DNA of 64,000 nt from Rhizobiales bacterium IMCC20636. GTDB lineage: Bacteria; Pseudomonadota; Alphaproteobacteria; Rhizobiales; GCA-2746425. A program made the translations under genes and the position numbers. The DNA is taken from the NCBI GenBank assembly GCA_016865015.1, contig CP018226.1:248001-312000 (forward strand). The letters are read 5' to 3'. The notes below the pieces were generated by a model, which saw only the letters and a program-made list of their open reading frames with translations, was not told where the DNA came from and ran no database searches. The stretch's first letter is position 1, and the number at the start of each line of letters is the position of its first letter. Below, in pieces: positions 53,414-63,157 of this stretch.

Positions 53414-54285
53414 GCAGCTTTTCCTGCCAGACGCTGGGTTATCTCGGTTGTGATGTTGTCGCGATCCATCTGTGTTTTCAAAAGGGTCGCCAGGGTTGCC
53501 TGCAGCACCACCGGGTCATGGGTCAGATCTGCAATTCCAAGCCCCATCAGGGCGGCTGCGAAATCCAGCATTTCGGCAATGCCCGGTTTCTTCTCCAGAT
53601 CCTCCTTGCGAAGGGCTTGCACAAAACCGACGATCTGACCTGCCAGGGTGGCTTCGACCTGCGGGCATCGTGCGGTTAGAATGGCCAATTCTGTGGTCCT
53701 ATCCGGATAGGCGATGTGGGCATAGAGGCAACGGCGGCGCAGGGCATCGCTCAGATCGCGGGTGCCATTGGCTGTAAGAATGACAATGGGCCGCGATGTT
53801 GCTTGAATCGTGCCGAGTTCCGGTATCGTGACCTGAAACTCCGACAGGATTTCCATCAGATAGGCCTCGAATTCCTCATCCGCCTTGTCGATCTCATCAA
53901 TCAGAAGCACGGGTGGCACGTCCTGACGAATGGCTTTCAGCAGAGGACGTTCCAACAGGAATTCTTCGGAAAAGATACGCTCTTCGACAACGCGCCCGGT
54001 TTCGCCATGCTCGGCGGCGGCGCGAATGGACAGCAATTGTCGCTGATAATTCCATTCATAGATGGCCTGCGCCGCGTCCAGTCCCTCATAGCATTGCAGC
54101 CGGATCAGTTGCGTTCCCTCGACAAGACTGAGGACACGGGCCAGATCGGTCTTGCCGACGCCTGCGGCACCTTCCAACAGCAATGGGCGTCCTAGCGCGA
54201 TTGCCAGATGAACAGCCATCGCCAGATCATCATTGGCGACATATCCTTCATCCGCCATCGCGGTTTGCAGGGCGTTCCAAGTCAT
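53410..54285 (-). CDS. coxD: CoxD, MoxR-type AAA+ ATPase
   Basis: 291 residues. Walker A LLLEGAAGVGKTDLARVL, Walker B PPVLLIDEIDKADEEFEAYLMEIL, and the sensor region VILTANGTRDLSDALRRRCLY. CoxD is a chaperone that inserts sulphur and copper into the CO dehydrogenase cluster. The ATG at 54285 is used; the open frame runs slightly upstream. 50 bases separate it from coxL. Confidence 0.95.
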   Translation of the reverse strand: MTWNALQTAMADEGYVANDDLAMAVHLAIALGRPLLLEGAAGVGKTDLARVLSLVEGTQLIRLQCYEGLDAAQAIYEWNYQRQLLSIRAAAEHGETGRVVEERIFSEEFLLERPLLKAIRQDVPPVLLIDEIDKADEEFEAYLMEILSEFQVTIPELGTIQATSRPIVILTANGTRDLSDALRRRCLYAHIAYPDRTTELAILTARCPQVEATLAGQIVGFVQALRKEDLEKKPGIAEMLDFAAALMGLGIADLTHDPVVLQATLATLLKTQMDRDNITTEITQRLAGKAA

Positions 54286-54335
54286 AATGGTACCCGATTG
54301 GTGGCGGGCGGCCATGAAGACCGCCCGGCGTTCAC

Positions 54336-56753
54336 TTAATCATGAAGGCCAAGGCGATTGGCTGTCTGCCAAATCCGCCAATGGTCATGGGGCATGTTGG
54401 TCTGCCTCAGGCCAAAGGGCCGGAATGCATCATGGACCGCATTCGAGAAACACGGAACGCCGCCCACATGCGGGCTCTCGCCAACGCCCTTGGCACCGAT
54501 CGGGTGATGCGGGCTCGGGGTGACGGTATGGTCGGTTTCGTAGTTCGGTACTTCCCAGGCTGTGGGCAGGAAGAAATCCATCAGCGTTCCGGTCTTGACG
54601 TTGCCCTGCTCGTCATAGGCAATTTCCTGCCCCAGAGCGACCGCCAGTGCCTCGGTCAGCCCACCATGAATCTGCCCTTCGATGATCATCGGGTTGATAC
54701 GGGTGCCGCAATCATCCAGCGCATAGAAGCGGCGGACTTCCGGGACACCGGTATCGACGTCAATGTCCATCACACAGACATAGGCCCCGAATGGATAGGT
54801 CATGTTCGGGGGATCATAATAGCTGACCGCCTCAAGCCCGGGCTCGAGCCCCGGTATGGCCTGGTTGTAAGAGGCGAAGGCGATTTCCTTCATCGTCTTG
54901 AAACGCTCAGGGGCGCCCTTGACGACGAACCGGTCCACGTCAAACTCCACATCATTATCGTGAACTTCGAGCAGATAAGCGGCAATCATCTGTGCCTTGG
55001 CGCGGATCTTACGTCCGGCCATGGCTGTTGCAGCACCGGCCACCGGCGTTGAGCGGGAGCCATAGGTGCCCAGCCCATAAGGGGCCGTGTCGGTGTCGCC
55101 TTCTTCGATGGTGATGCTGTCCGCCGGCAGACCGATCTCGGTGGCGAGGATTTGTGCGAAAGTTGTCGCGTGACCCTGACCCTGGGAAATCGTGCCCAGT
55201 CGTGCAATGGCCGATCCCGTCGGGTGGATACGGATTTCACAACTGTCAAACATGCCAAGGCCGAGAATATCGCAATTCTTGACCGGACCGGCCCCGACGA
55301 TCTCGGTGAAATGGCACAGACCAATGCCCATCAGCGTGCGGGTTTCACCGCGTTTGAAGGCTTCGACACGCTCGGCCTGCTCTTTGCGCAGTCCCTTGTA
55401 ATCGACCGCCTCCATGACCTTGTCCCAGGCCCGGTGATAATCACCACTGTCATATTCCCAGCCAAGGGCCGACTGGTAGGGGAATTGTTCTTTCTTGATG
55501 AAGTTTATGCGCCGCAGATCTGCCGCATCCATATCCATTTCGATTGCCAGAACCTCAATCATCCGTTCGATGAAATATACCGCCTCGGTCACGCGGAAGG
55601 AACAGCGATAGCTGACCCCGCCCGGTGCCTTGTTGGTGTAAACCCCATCAACAGACAGATAAGCGGTCGGAATATCATAGGATCCGGTGCAGATATTCAT
55701 GAAGCCGGCGGGAAACTTGGTCGGATCGGCGCAGGCATCAAAGCCACCATGGTCAGCCGTTACCTGGCAATGCAGCCCGGTAATCTTGCCTTCCTTGGTG
55801 GCCGAGATCTTGCCGGTCATCCAGTAATCACGCGCAAAGGCTGTGGACATGAGATTTTCCATGCGGTCTTCGACCCATTTCACCGGCCGACCGGTGACAA
55901 TCGACGCGACGACCGAGCAGACATAGCCTGGATAGACTCCAACCTTGTTGCCGAATCCACCGCCAATGTCAGGCGAGACTACACGGATATTATGCTCTTC
56001 AATGCCGGAGATCAGGGATACAACAGTCCGAACGGCATGTGGGGCCTGAAACGTACCATAGATGGTGAGTTTGCCGTTGACGGCATCCATTGAAGCGACC
56101 GCGCCGCAGGTTTCCAGCGGGCATGGATGGGTGCGGTGATAATACATGCTTTCTGTCGCGACGACGTCCGCATTGTCGATCACCTGATTGGTGCCAGTCT
56201 CGTCGCCCTGTTCCCAGGTGAAAATATGGTTGTGGTGTTTGCGGGGGCCGTGAGCCCCTTCGGTCTGGCCTGCCAGATCTTCGCGCAGGACCACGTCAGA
56301 TTTCAACGCCTCGAATGGATCTGTCAGAACCGGCAGTTCCTCATATTCTACTTCGACCAATTCCACGGCATCTGCCGCGATATAACGGTCTTCGGCGACG
56401 ACAAAGGCAACTTCCTGCCCCTGGAAAAGCACCTTGCCATCGGCCAGAACCATCTGTTTGTCACCCGCCAATGTCGGCATCCAGTGAAGGCCGAGCGGCG
56501 CCAGATCTTCGGCGGTGAGAACCGCGACGACACCGGGCAGGGCCAGGGCGGCTTCCTTGTCGACGGATACAACGCGGGCATGGGCGTAGGGTGATCGCAC
56601 GAAATCTCCGTGCAGCATTCCGGGCAGTTTGATGTCATCGACATAATTGCCTTTGCCCTGGGTGAAGCGTGCATCTTCGACACGTTTGCGCGAACAGCCC
56701 AGACCTTTGAGATTGGCGGCGCGTTCATCGCGTTCGGGGGTCATGTCATTCAT
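54336..56753 (-). CDS. coxL: Aerobic carbon monoxide dehydrogenase large subunit, form I
   Basis: 805 residues. The form I active-site loop SYRCSFR supplies Cys384, equivalent to the copper-binding cysteine of Oligotropha CoxL, and Gln236 in TFQAPHA and the GAKGVGES glutamate complete the Mo site. The canonical form I motif is AYRCSFR; here Ser replaces Ala at the first position. [10 protein letters not shown] is the other pterin contact. It oxidises CO to CO2. The start overlaps coxS (ATGA). Confidence 0.97.
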   Translation of the reverse strand: MNDMTPERDERAANLKGLGCSRKRVEDARFTQGKGNYVDDIKLPGMLHGDFVRSPYAHARVVSVDKEAALALPGVVAVLTAEDLAPLGLHWMPTLAGDKQMVLADGKVLFQGQEVAFVVAEDRYIAADAVELVEVEYEELPVLTDPFEALKSDVVLREDLAGQTEGAHGPRKHHNHIFTWEQGDETGTNQVIDNADVVATESMYYHRTHPCPLETCGAVASMDAVNGKLTIYGTFQAPHAVRTVVSLISGIEEHNIRVVSPDIGGGFGNKVGVYPGYVCSVVASIVTGRPVKWVEDRMENLMSTAFARDYWMTGKISATKEGKITGLHCQVTADHGGFDACADPTKFPAGFMNICTGSYDIPTAYLSVDGVYTNKAPGGVSYRCSFRVTEAVYFIERMIEVLAIEMDMDAADLRRINFIKKEQFPYQSALGWEYDSGDYHRAWDKVMEAVDYKGLRKEQAERVEAFKRGETRTLMGIGLCHFTEIVGAGPVKNCDILGLGMFDSCEIRIHPTGSAIARLGTISQGQGHATTFAQILATEIGLPADSITIEEGDTDTAPYGLGTYGSRSTPVAGAATAMAGRKIRAKAQMIAAYLLEVHDNDVEFDVDRFVVKGAPERFKTMKEIAFASYNQAIPGLEPGLEAVSYYDPPNMTYPFGAYVCVMDIDVDTGVPEVRRFYALDDCGTRINPMIIEGQIHGGLTEALAVALGQEIAYDEQGNVKTGTLMDFFLPTAWEVPNYETDHTVTPSPHHPIGAKGVGESPHVGGVPCFSNAVHDAFRPFGLRQTNMPHDHWRIWQTANRLGLHD

Positions 56754-57244
56754 TGTGCAGCCTCCTTTGCGGCATTCATTTCATCGGCGGCGGCAAGGAT
56801 GGATTTGACGATGTTCTGATAGCCGGTACAGCGGCAGATATTGCCCGCAATGCCAAACCGGACTTCTGCTTCGGTCGGGTTGGGATTTTCTTCCAGAAGT
56901 TTGGCGGCACGGGTGATCATTCCCGGAGTGCAGAAGCCACATTGCAGTCCGTGATGTTCGCGGAAATTTTCCTGCAGAACATGGAGGGCAGCCGGATTTC
57001 CGAGTCCCTCGATTGTGGTGATTTCAGCGCCATTGGCCTGTGCCACGAACATGGTGCAGGACTTTACGGATTTTCCGTTCAGGGTCACGGTGCATGCCCC
57101 GCAATGCGAGGTGTCACAGCCCACATGCGGGCCCGTGATGTTCAGATGTTCACGCAGAGCATAGATCAGAAGCTCGCGCGGTTCGGCGAGGAATTCACGA
57201 TTTTCGCCATTCACTTTCAATTTAACGTGCATTTTATCTGTCAT
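56750..57244 (-). CDS. coxS: Aerobic carbon monoxide dehydrogenase small (iron-sulphur) subunit
   Basis: 164 residues. Two [2Fe-2S] clusters: the plant-type set Cys43, Cys48, Cys51 and Cys63, and the four-helix set Cys102, Cys105, Cys137 and Cys139 (CGFCTPG ... CRCTGYQ). It relays electrons from the Mo-Cu site to FAD in CoxM. Sits between coxM and coxL in the classical M-S-L order. Confidence 0.97.
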   Translation of the reverse strand: MTDKMHVKLKVNGENREFLAEPRELLIYALREHLNITGPHVGCDTSHCGACTVTLNGKSVKSCTMFVAQANGAEITTIEGLGNPAALHVLQENFREHHGLQCGFCTPGMITRAAKLLEENPNPTEAEVRFGIAGNICRCTGYQNIVKSILAAADEMNAAKEAAQ

Positions 57245-57255
57245 GAGTCGTTTCC

Positions 57256-58110
57256 TTACGCCCGTTCCCAGGCGCGATTGATTGCGCGTGAAAGGATGAT
57301 GCCTGCGACATGGCGTTTGAATGCCACCGGTCCGCGATTGTCTTCGGACGGATCGATATCACCGAGCATCGCCGCTGCAGCGGCTTTGACAGCATTTGCA
57401 TCACAGCCGGTTCCAACCAGCGCAGCACCTGCGGATTCAGACCACACCGGCACATCGCTGAGATTTGTCATTGCGATTGAGGCAGAAGCTATCTGCCCAC
57501 CATTCTTGTTGATCTGAACGGCAGCTGCCGCCGTGGCATAATCGCCAATCTTGCGCTTTTGCTTTTCATAAGCGTAACCGCCCGTTGGCACGGCAAAGCT
57601 GACCGAAATCAGAACTTCATCATCGGCACGATCTGTCATATAAGCGGCTTCATAATAGTCGCGTGCGGCAACGCTGCGCGTACCGCCCGGACCGATCAGT
57701 TCAATTTGCGCGTCGAGACACTGCATCAATCCTGGCATGTCGTTGCCCGGATCCCCATTGGCGACATTTCCACCAATTGTGCCCATGTAACGCACTTGCG
57801 GGTCTGCAATCTGCAAGGCTGTTTCACGCAGGATGGGCGCCGCAGCTGCCAGCCCGTCATGGTTGATCAGCTCATGTTGCGTGACCATTGCGCCCAGTTT
57901 GATCCGGCCACCTTCAATGGAAATTCCGCCGAGCCCGCTGACATCCTGCAGATCGATCAGATGCGGAATATCCGCCATCCGCAGTTTCATCATGGGGATC
58001 AGGCTGTGCCCGCCCGCCATGACACGTGCGTCATCGCCGTGCTCTTCCAAAAGGGCGATCACATCTTCCACTTTCGTGGGTCGATAATAATCGAATGCTG
58101 CTGGTATCAT
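57256..58110 (-). CDS. coxM: Aerobic carbon monoxide dehydrogenase medium (FAD) subunit
   Basis: 284 residues. FAD-binding motifs of this fold: [16 protein letters not shown] near residue 35 and [17 protein letters not shown] near 108, plus [17 protein letters not shown] precedes the ATG at 58110, which is preferred to the longer frame. First structural gene of the cox operon; 138 bases separate it from coxC. Confidence 0.95.
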   Translation of the reverse strand: MIPAAFDYYRPTKVEDVIALLEEHGDDARVMAGGHSLIPMMKLRMADIPHLIDLQDVSGLGGISIEGGRIKLGAMVTQHELINHDGLAAAAPILRETALQIADPQVRYMGTIGGNVANGDPGNDMPGLMQCLDAQIELIGPGGTRSVAARDYYEAAYMTDRADDEVLISVSFAVPTGGYAYEKQKRKIGDYATAAAAVQINKNGGQIASASIAMTNLSDVPVWSESAGAALVGTGCDANAVKAAAAAMLGDIDPSEDNRGPVAFKRHVAGIILSRAINRAWERA

Positions 58111-58248
58111 CGCTTGTCCTCCCAAACTTGCGTCATATTTTACTTTTCGAGAGGGTAGCTGTGGTCGTGCGCGGCGGCACTTACGTTTCAATGAAATGAG
58201 AAAGTTTCTACACGAAATGCGACATGGCGTGCACGAAGTGCGCGGCGC

Positions 58249-59421
58249 TCAAACGCCGAGGGCGTCCCGGACCACGCGGAGACGAGACCTGCTGACCGGA
58301 GCCTTGGAAAGACTGGCAACTTCAAAATGGCAAACGCCATTATCCTTGAAACGCTCAAACCCTGTGACAAAGGCCGGGTTGATGAGATAGCTGCGATGGG
58401 TCCTGATGAAGGGCCCCGGGGTGAGACGTTTTTCCGCTTCTGTTATCGTCCAGACGCAGAACAATCTGTCGGTGGCGGTATATAGATGGGTGTAGTGCCC
58501 CTCGGCGCGGATCGCGGCGATAGTCTCAGCATCGACAAAGAAGGTGCGGCCCCCCTGTTCATAGGGGATTTGTTTCTTGGCCGCGGGCGCAAGGGGGTTC
58601 TCATCGGTCCTGATCTGGCTGTCACTTTCAGGAACCGGTTTTGCTGAAGCTTCCAGGCCAGCCTCCGGGTTTGCGACAGCAGCGGTTTGAGGTGCGGCGA
58701 CCGGCTGCGGCGATGTTGAAAAGGTGATGCCGGTTAGCAGAAATGCGGCGCAGAGAACGAAGCTGCTCAATACGACGCCAATGGCCATGACTTCCTTGCT
58801 GATGAGCGGGCCAACCTCGCTTAGAACATCAATTGCGACGAAATCCGTTCCGCCTATGGCAACGAAGTGGACGGCAAACACGGCAAAGCCGAAAAACAGC
58901 GTGCCAACGATGATGTTGCGATTCGTCCGCTTGCCATAGGCAATGGAAAAGGCTGCTACATTCAGCGCGCAGGATGCAACGATTGCCAGTGCGATCCCGG
59001 AAGGCGTGTACAGTGCCTGACACAATTCCAGCCCTGACATGCCGATATAATGCATCGCCAGAACGCCCAGTCCGACAATCATGCCCGCCAGTACCAGGGT
59101 GCCGCGCGTGCGCTGTCGAAAATGCAGGATCAGCAAAGCAATGCCAACCACCAGAATGGCGACCAGTGCGGAAGCCAGTGTGATCGCAGCATCATAGTAA
59201 AACATGATTGGCAGTTGCAATCCGAGCATGGCCACAAAATGCATCGACCAGATGCCGCCACCCAATGCGATGGACGCCAGCGCGATCAGAAATTTCCGAT
59301 GCACCATGTTGCGCTCGGACAGTCCCTTGGTGAGGGACAAGCCGGTAAACCCAGCCATCAGCGCGACCAGAAGCGAGGCAAAAACCAGCGTGGGATTGTG
59401 TGAATAGTCCAGAATCTGCAT
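58249..59421 (-). CDS. coxC: CoxC-type membrane sensor/regulator (MHYT-LytTR)
   Basis: 390 residues. An N-terminal seven-helix MHYT domain with SMHFVAMLG, AMHYIGMSG and VHFVAIGG (third copy has Val instead of Met), then a linker and a C-terminal LytTR DNA-binding domain (GRTFFVDAETIAAIRAEGHYTHLYT, FIRTHRSYLINPAFV). This is the layout of CoxC/CoxH in Oligotropha, thought to sense a diatomic gas through the MHYT metal site and regulate cox genes. It is upstream of coxM in the same direction. Confidence 0.93.
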   Translation of the reverse strand: MQILDYSHNPTLVFASLLVALMAGFTGLSLTKGLSERNMVHRKFLIALASIALGGGIWSMHFVAMLGLQLPIMFYYDAAITLASALVAILVVGIALLILHFRQRTRGTLVLAGMIVGLGVLAMHYIGMSGLELCQALYTPSGIALAIVASCALNVAAFSIAYGKRTNRNIIVGTLFFGFAVFAVHFVAIGGTDFVAIDVLSEVGPLISKEVMAIGVVLSSFVLCAAFLLTGITFSTSPQPVAAPQTAAVANPEAGLEASAKPVPESDSQIRTDENPLAPAAKKQIPYEQGGRTFFVDAETIAAIRAEGHYTHLYTATDRLFCVWTITEAEKRLTPGPFIRTHRSYLINPAFVTGFERFKDNGVCHFEVASLSKAPVSRSRLRVVRDALGV

Positions 59422-59593
59422 TTTGAATCACTACCCATTTGTAGAAAAACTAGCAAGCTCCCTGCTGATTCATGCAACACAGCAGGTTGGTATCCGTGTT
59501 GCAAAAGGCATTGAAGACGGTTGCCAAGTGTTGAAAAAGGGCGCAATTTCCGCGCGTGAGCGAAGCCTCATCTCGTCTGAAGGTCCTGTTATT

Positions 59594-61039
59594 GTGCTGA
59601 AGTTCCGGCTGGTCATCAATGTGGTTGGCTTCGTTGTAATCGGTCTTTCCATTCTGGCTTTGCTGCCAGCCGCCGTGGACAAGGTTGACGCCAATCTCGA
59701 CTGGCAATCCTTTGCGGTGTCATCCACCTTGATGGCCTTTGTCGGTCTGGCTCTGGTGCTGGCCACACGGGATACCTGGCAAGCTCCGATTTCCTTCCGC
59801 ACCGCCTTTTTGCTGACCGCCAGCATCTGGATTGCTGTGCCTCTGGTCGGTGCCCTGCCTTTCATGGGATTGGGCATCAGCTATGTGGATTCGTTTTTTG
59901 AGGCGACATCCGGGCTGACAACAACCGGCTCAACGGTTCTTTCAGGTCTCGATGAGCTGCCCAAAGGCATATTGCTCTGGCGCTCATTGCTGCAATGGAT
60001 TGGCGGTGTCGGTATCATTATCATGGCGGTCGTCATGCTGCCCTTTCTGCGCATTGGCGGCGCGCAATTGTTCAAGACCGAAAGTTCGGAAACCAATGAA
60101 AAGGCGGAAGCGCGCTGGACCGTACTGCTGTCCAATATTGTGCTCGTCTATTGCAGTCTGACGGTCGCTTGCGTGGTGGCTTACTGGATATTGGGAATGT
60201 CGTTTTTTGATGCGATCTGCCATGCCATGGCCAGTGTGTCGACTGGCGGTTATTCAACGCATGATGCGTCCTTCGGCTATTTTGAAGCGCCCGGTCTGCA
60301 CTGGGCCAGCATCGTTTTCATGATCTCCGGCGCGCTGCCGTTTTATATCTATGTGAAAGCCGTGCGTGGAAATTTCCGGGCGCTGTTTACCGACAGTCAA
60401 ATCCGCGTGCTGATCGGATTTCTGGCTGTTACAAGCCTTGTGATGACCGTCTGGTTGAGCAGTCAAAGCCATATGAATCTGTTTGCGGCACTGACATTGG
60501 TCTCCTTCAACGTGACATCCATCGTAACCACCACCGGCTTTGCCAGCACTGACTATACATTGTGGGGGCCGGGGGCGGTCGGGCTGTTTCTCATTTTGAT
60601 GTTTGTGGGGGGCTGCTCAGGCTCGACATCCGGTGCCATCAAGATCTATCGGTTTCAGGTTCTGATCAAGGTGGTGCACGCCCATCTGCAGCGGTTGGTT
60701 AGCCCGCACCGGACCGTGGTGATCCATTATAATGGCCGGCTTTTGCCCGATGATGCCGCATTTTCCATTCTGGCTTTTCTGGCGGTGTTTGTGGCCACCA
60801 TCGGCATTTGCACCCTGATTCTGGGGTTTCTGGGGCTGGATATCGTGACAGCGGCCTCCGCCAGCATCACAGCCATCACCAATGTGGGCCCGGGCCTTGG
60901 CGAGATCATTGGGCCTGCAGGCAATTTTGCCACCTTGCCGGACAGCGCCAAATGGCTGCTGTCGTTTGCCATGATCCTGGGTCGTCTGGAAATTTTTACA
61001 ATGCTGGTGATGGTTGACCGGGGTTTCTGGTCGAACTGA
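59594..61039 (+). CDS. trkH: TrkH-family potassium transporter subunit
   Basis: 481 residues from the GTG at 59594 (GAAGG upstream); the open frame starts at 59423, but the extra N terminus lacks TrkH similarity. Four pore loops are visible: TSGLTTTGSTVL, SVSTGGYSTHD, SIVTTTGFASTD and ITNVGPGLGEI, the last worn as usual. K+ uptake by this subunit normally requires TrkA. Divergent from coxC. Confidence 0.92.
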   Translation: MLKFRLVINVVGFVVIGLSILALLPAAVDKVDANLDWQSFAVSSTLMAFVGLALVLATRDTWQAPISFRTAFLLTASIWIAVPLVGALPFMGLGISYVDSFFEATSGLTTTGSTVLSGLDELPKGILLWRSLLQWIGGVGIIIMAVVMLPFLRIGGAQLFKTESSETNEKAEARWTVLLSNIVLVYCSLTVACVVAYWILGMSFFDAICHAMASVSTGGYSTHDASFGYFEAPGLHWASIVFMISGALPFYIYVKAVRGNFRALFTDSQIRVLIGFLAVTSLVMTVWLSSQSHMNLFAALTLVSFNVTSIVTTTGFASTDYTLWGPGAVGLFLILMFVGGCSGSTSGAIKIYRFQVLIKVVHAHLQRLVSPHRTVVIHYNGRLLPDDAAFSILAFLAVFVATIGICTLILGFLGLDIVTAASASITAITNVGPGLGEIIGPAGNFATLPDSAKWLLSFAMILGRLEIFTMLVMVDRGFWSN

Positions 61040-61072
61040 TGTCTGGACGTCAAACCGCCTGACTGATGGTGT

Positions 61073-61534
61073 TTACAGGAAAATGTTGGGAACCGAGACG
61101 TTGAGCCAGGTCACGAAGGCAACGTAAAGAAACACCGTCAGGGCTGCGGCCATCAGCAGGGCCTTGAGTGCGCGCATGAAAGTGAAGTCTCCGCCGCTCA
61201 ACCAGAGAAACATCACAAACAGGAACAGGCAGGTTGAAATCGTATAATCAAACTGCATGCCAAAGGCATAGGCGATGATCGCCAGAACAATGCCCCAGAC
61301 TTTCTTAGATTTGGTTGTGTCTTCTGGTTCAGTGTCAGTTGCGGCCTGTGCAAGGCGCAGGCGCCGAAAGGTCGAGAGGGTGGACAGGAATGAAAGCGCG
61401 ATGACCACAGTGAGTATGACGAGCGGATAGACATTGGCCGGCGCATCGATTGCGCTGGCTTCCAGCAGCAGATAGGCGGCGACAGCCATGATCACCAAAC
61501 TGCTGATGATATCGAAATGATCGCGCTTAAGCAT
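61073..61534 (-). CDS. tctB: Tripartite tricarboxylate transporter small subunit (TctB)
   Basis: 153 residues with about four membrane helices; N-terminal segment ISSLVIMAVAAYLLLEASAID and C-terminal LKALLMAAALTVFLYVAFVTWLNVSVP are typical of TctB. Overlaps the tctA end by 8 bases, so it is last in this operon (C-A-B order). Confidence 0.92.
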   Translation of the reverse strand: MLKRDHFDIISSLVIMAVAAYLLLEASAIDAPANVYPLVILTVVIALSFLSTLSTFRRLRLAQAATDTEPEDTTKSKKVWGIVLAIIAYAFGMQFDYTISTCLFLFVMFLWLSGGDFTFMRALKALLMAAALTVFLYVAFVTWLNVSVPNIFL

Positions 61535-63056
61535 CGGTGGCCTCCCCGGCTGATTTCAGGTTCTTGCGTTGCCTGCGTGCAGCAATCAGGGGTGAAATGA
61601 TGGACGCCAGGCAGAGGATGACGAGAATTGCGGAAATTGGCCGCATGACAAGGGTCAGATAGCTGCCTTGGGCCTGTGCGATCAGCAGCGATGAAGTGAA
61701 CTCCCTTTCGGCGATTGGCCCCAAGATCAGGCCAAGCGCTATTGGGGCTGCCTCGATGCCGACGCGGCGCAGGAAATAGCCGCCGATGCCCATGGCAATC
61801 ATGATCACCACCGAGCTCATTGAATTGGTGACCGAATATGCGCCAATGGTGGCAAACACCAGAATGGACGGGGTGAGGATGGTTGTCGGCACGCGTAATA
61901 TCTGTGTGCCGAGACGCACAATGATGAAGTATCCAAGCGGCGCAAGAACAATGCTGGAGATCAGCAGGCCAAACATGAAGGTGAAGGCTGTGCCGGATGT
62001 GTCATTGAGGAGCGATGTTCCCGGCTGAAGACCGAATGACAACAGGGCACCCAGAATGACGGCGGCATTGACATTGCCGGGGATGCCAAGCGCCATCATG
62101 GGTATCAGGCTGCCGCCAACCATGGAGTTGTTGGCAACTTCTGAGGCCAGAACACCTTCGACAGCGCCCTTGCCATATTTTGAGGGATCCTTATCCCAAC
62201 GGCGTGTCTCATTGTAGGAAATGGTTGACGCGATCGGTCCGCCTGCACCGGGTAGAATTCCGATGAGAATGCCGATTGCGCTGGAGCGGATCATCACATC
62301 CCAGCGCTGTATCATCTTGCGCAGAACCAGTTTCAGATCCGATGTCTTGCGCTGAAATTGCTGTGCCGGTTTCGAGCGCTCACTGCCGGAGGCGGCCTCC
62401 AGTATCTGTGCCAGACAAAACAGGCCGAGCAGGGCGGGAATGAGGTTCACACCGGCGATCAGATGGTTTGAGCCGAAGGTGAAGCGCGGCATGCCCCAAT
62501 AGGGGTCCAGCCCGATCATGCTGATGGCCAGGCCCACCGCGCCGCCCAACAGGCCCTTGACCAGTGTTTCGGATTTCAGGCTGGCAATGGTTGTGAGGCC
62601 AAGCACGGTGATCCAGAAATATTCCTGTGGCCCGAACATCAGTGAAATGCGCGCCAGTGTGGTGAAGGCGAGCATCAGGACTACAACGCCGACAATGCCG
62701 CCGAAGACGGAACCGAACAGGGCTGCCAGCAATGCCTCATAGGCGCGACCCTGCTGGGTCATTGGAAAGCCGTCAAAGGTGGTTGGCAAAGACGATGCAG
62801 TTCCGGGAATATTGAGCAGAATTGCGGAGTTCGCGTCGCCATACATGGCGCCCATATAGATGGAGCCGAGCAGGATCAGGCCTGTGGCCGGTTCCATGGG
62901 CAGAACAACGGGGAGCAGCAATGAAATCGCCATGACCGAACTGAAGCCGGGCAATGCGCCAATGATGGCTCCAAATGTGGTTGCCAGAAGAATCAGCAGC
63001 ACTGTTGAAGGCTGCAGAGCCTCCAGAAGCCCTGTCATAGAGAGAATGCTGTCCAT
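61527..63056 (-). CDS. tctA: Tripartite tricarboxylate transporter large permease (TctA)
   Basis: 509 residues, about ten or more membrane segments. GALPGFSSVMAISLLLP and GSIYMGAMYGDANSAILLNIPGTASSLPTTFDG near the N terminus, and the GILPGAGGPIAS repeat region in the middle are TctA signatures. The ATG at 63056 has AAGGTG upstream, preferred to a GTG at 63065. It moves a carboxylate with a cation; substrate unknown. Confidence 0.95.
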   Translation of the reverse strand: MDSILSMTGLLEALQPSTVLLILLATTFGAIIGALPGFSSVMAISLLLPVVLPMEPATGLILLGSIYMGAMYGDANSAILLNIPGTASSLPTTFDGFPMTQQGRAYEALLAALFGSVFGGIVGVVVLMLAFTTLARISLMFGPQEYFWITVLGLTTIASLKSETLVKGLLGGAVGLAISMIGLDPYWGMPRFTFGSNHLIAGVNLIPALLGLFCLAQILEAASGSERSKPAQQFQRKTSDLKLVLRKMIQRWDVMIRSSAIGILIGILPGAGGPIASTISYNETRRWDKDPSKYGKGAVEGVLASEVANNSMVGGSLIPMMALGIPGNVNAAVILGALLSFGLQPGTSLLNDTSGTAFTFMFGLLISSIVLAPLGYFIIVRLGTQILRVPTTILTPSILVFATIGAYSVTNSMSSVVIMIAMGIGGYFLRRVGIEAAPIALGLILGPIAEREFTSSLLIAQAQGSYLTLVMRPISAILVILCLASIISPLIAARRQRKNLKSAGEATDA

Positions 63057-63076
63057 GAAACCCACCTTTGAAAAAT

Positions 63077-63102
63077 GGGTGCGGATCTTGAGATTCGCAC
63101 CC
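63077..63102 (-). other. Short stem-loop before tctA
   Basis: GGGTGCG / CGCACCC around a 12-base loop. Second of two stem-loops in the 101-base gap between tctC and tctA. Confidence 0.5.
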
Positions 63103-63110
63103 TGACTCCG

Positions 63111-63149
63111 ACCCTGTCCAGCCTGACATCAAGTCAGGCTGGACAGGGT
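63111..63149 (-). other. 17-base perfect stem-loop between tctC and tctA
   Basis: Arms 63111-63127 and 63133-63149 (ACCCTGTCCAGCCTGAC and its complement) pair perfectly around ATCAA, 8 bases after the tctC stop. No T run follows, so it more likely protects the tctC transcript or attenuates read-through. Confidence 0.75.
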
Positions 63150-63157
63150 TGTCTGAT

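Noticed and set aside
54342-56594. Several long plus-strand frames opposite coxL
   Set aside because: They mirror the high-quality coxL frame and have no recognisable domains.
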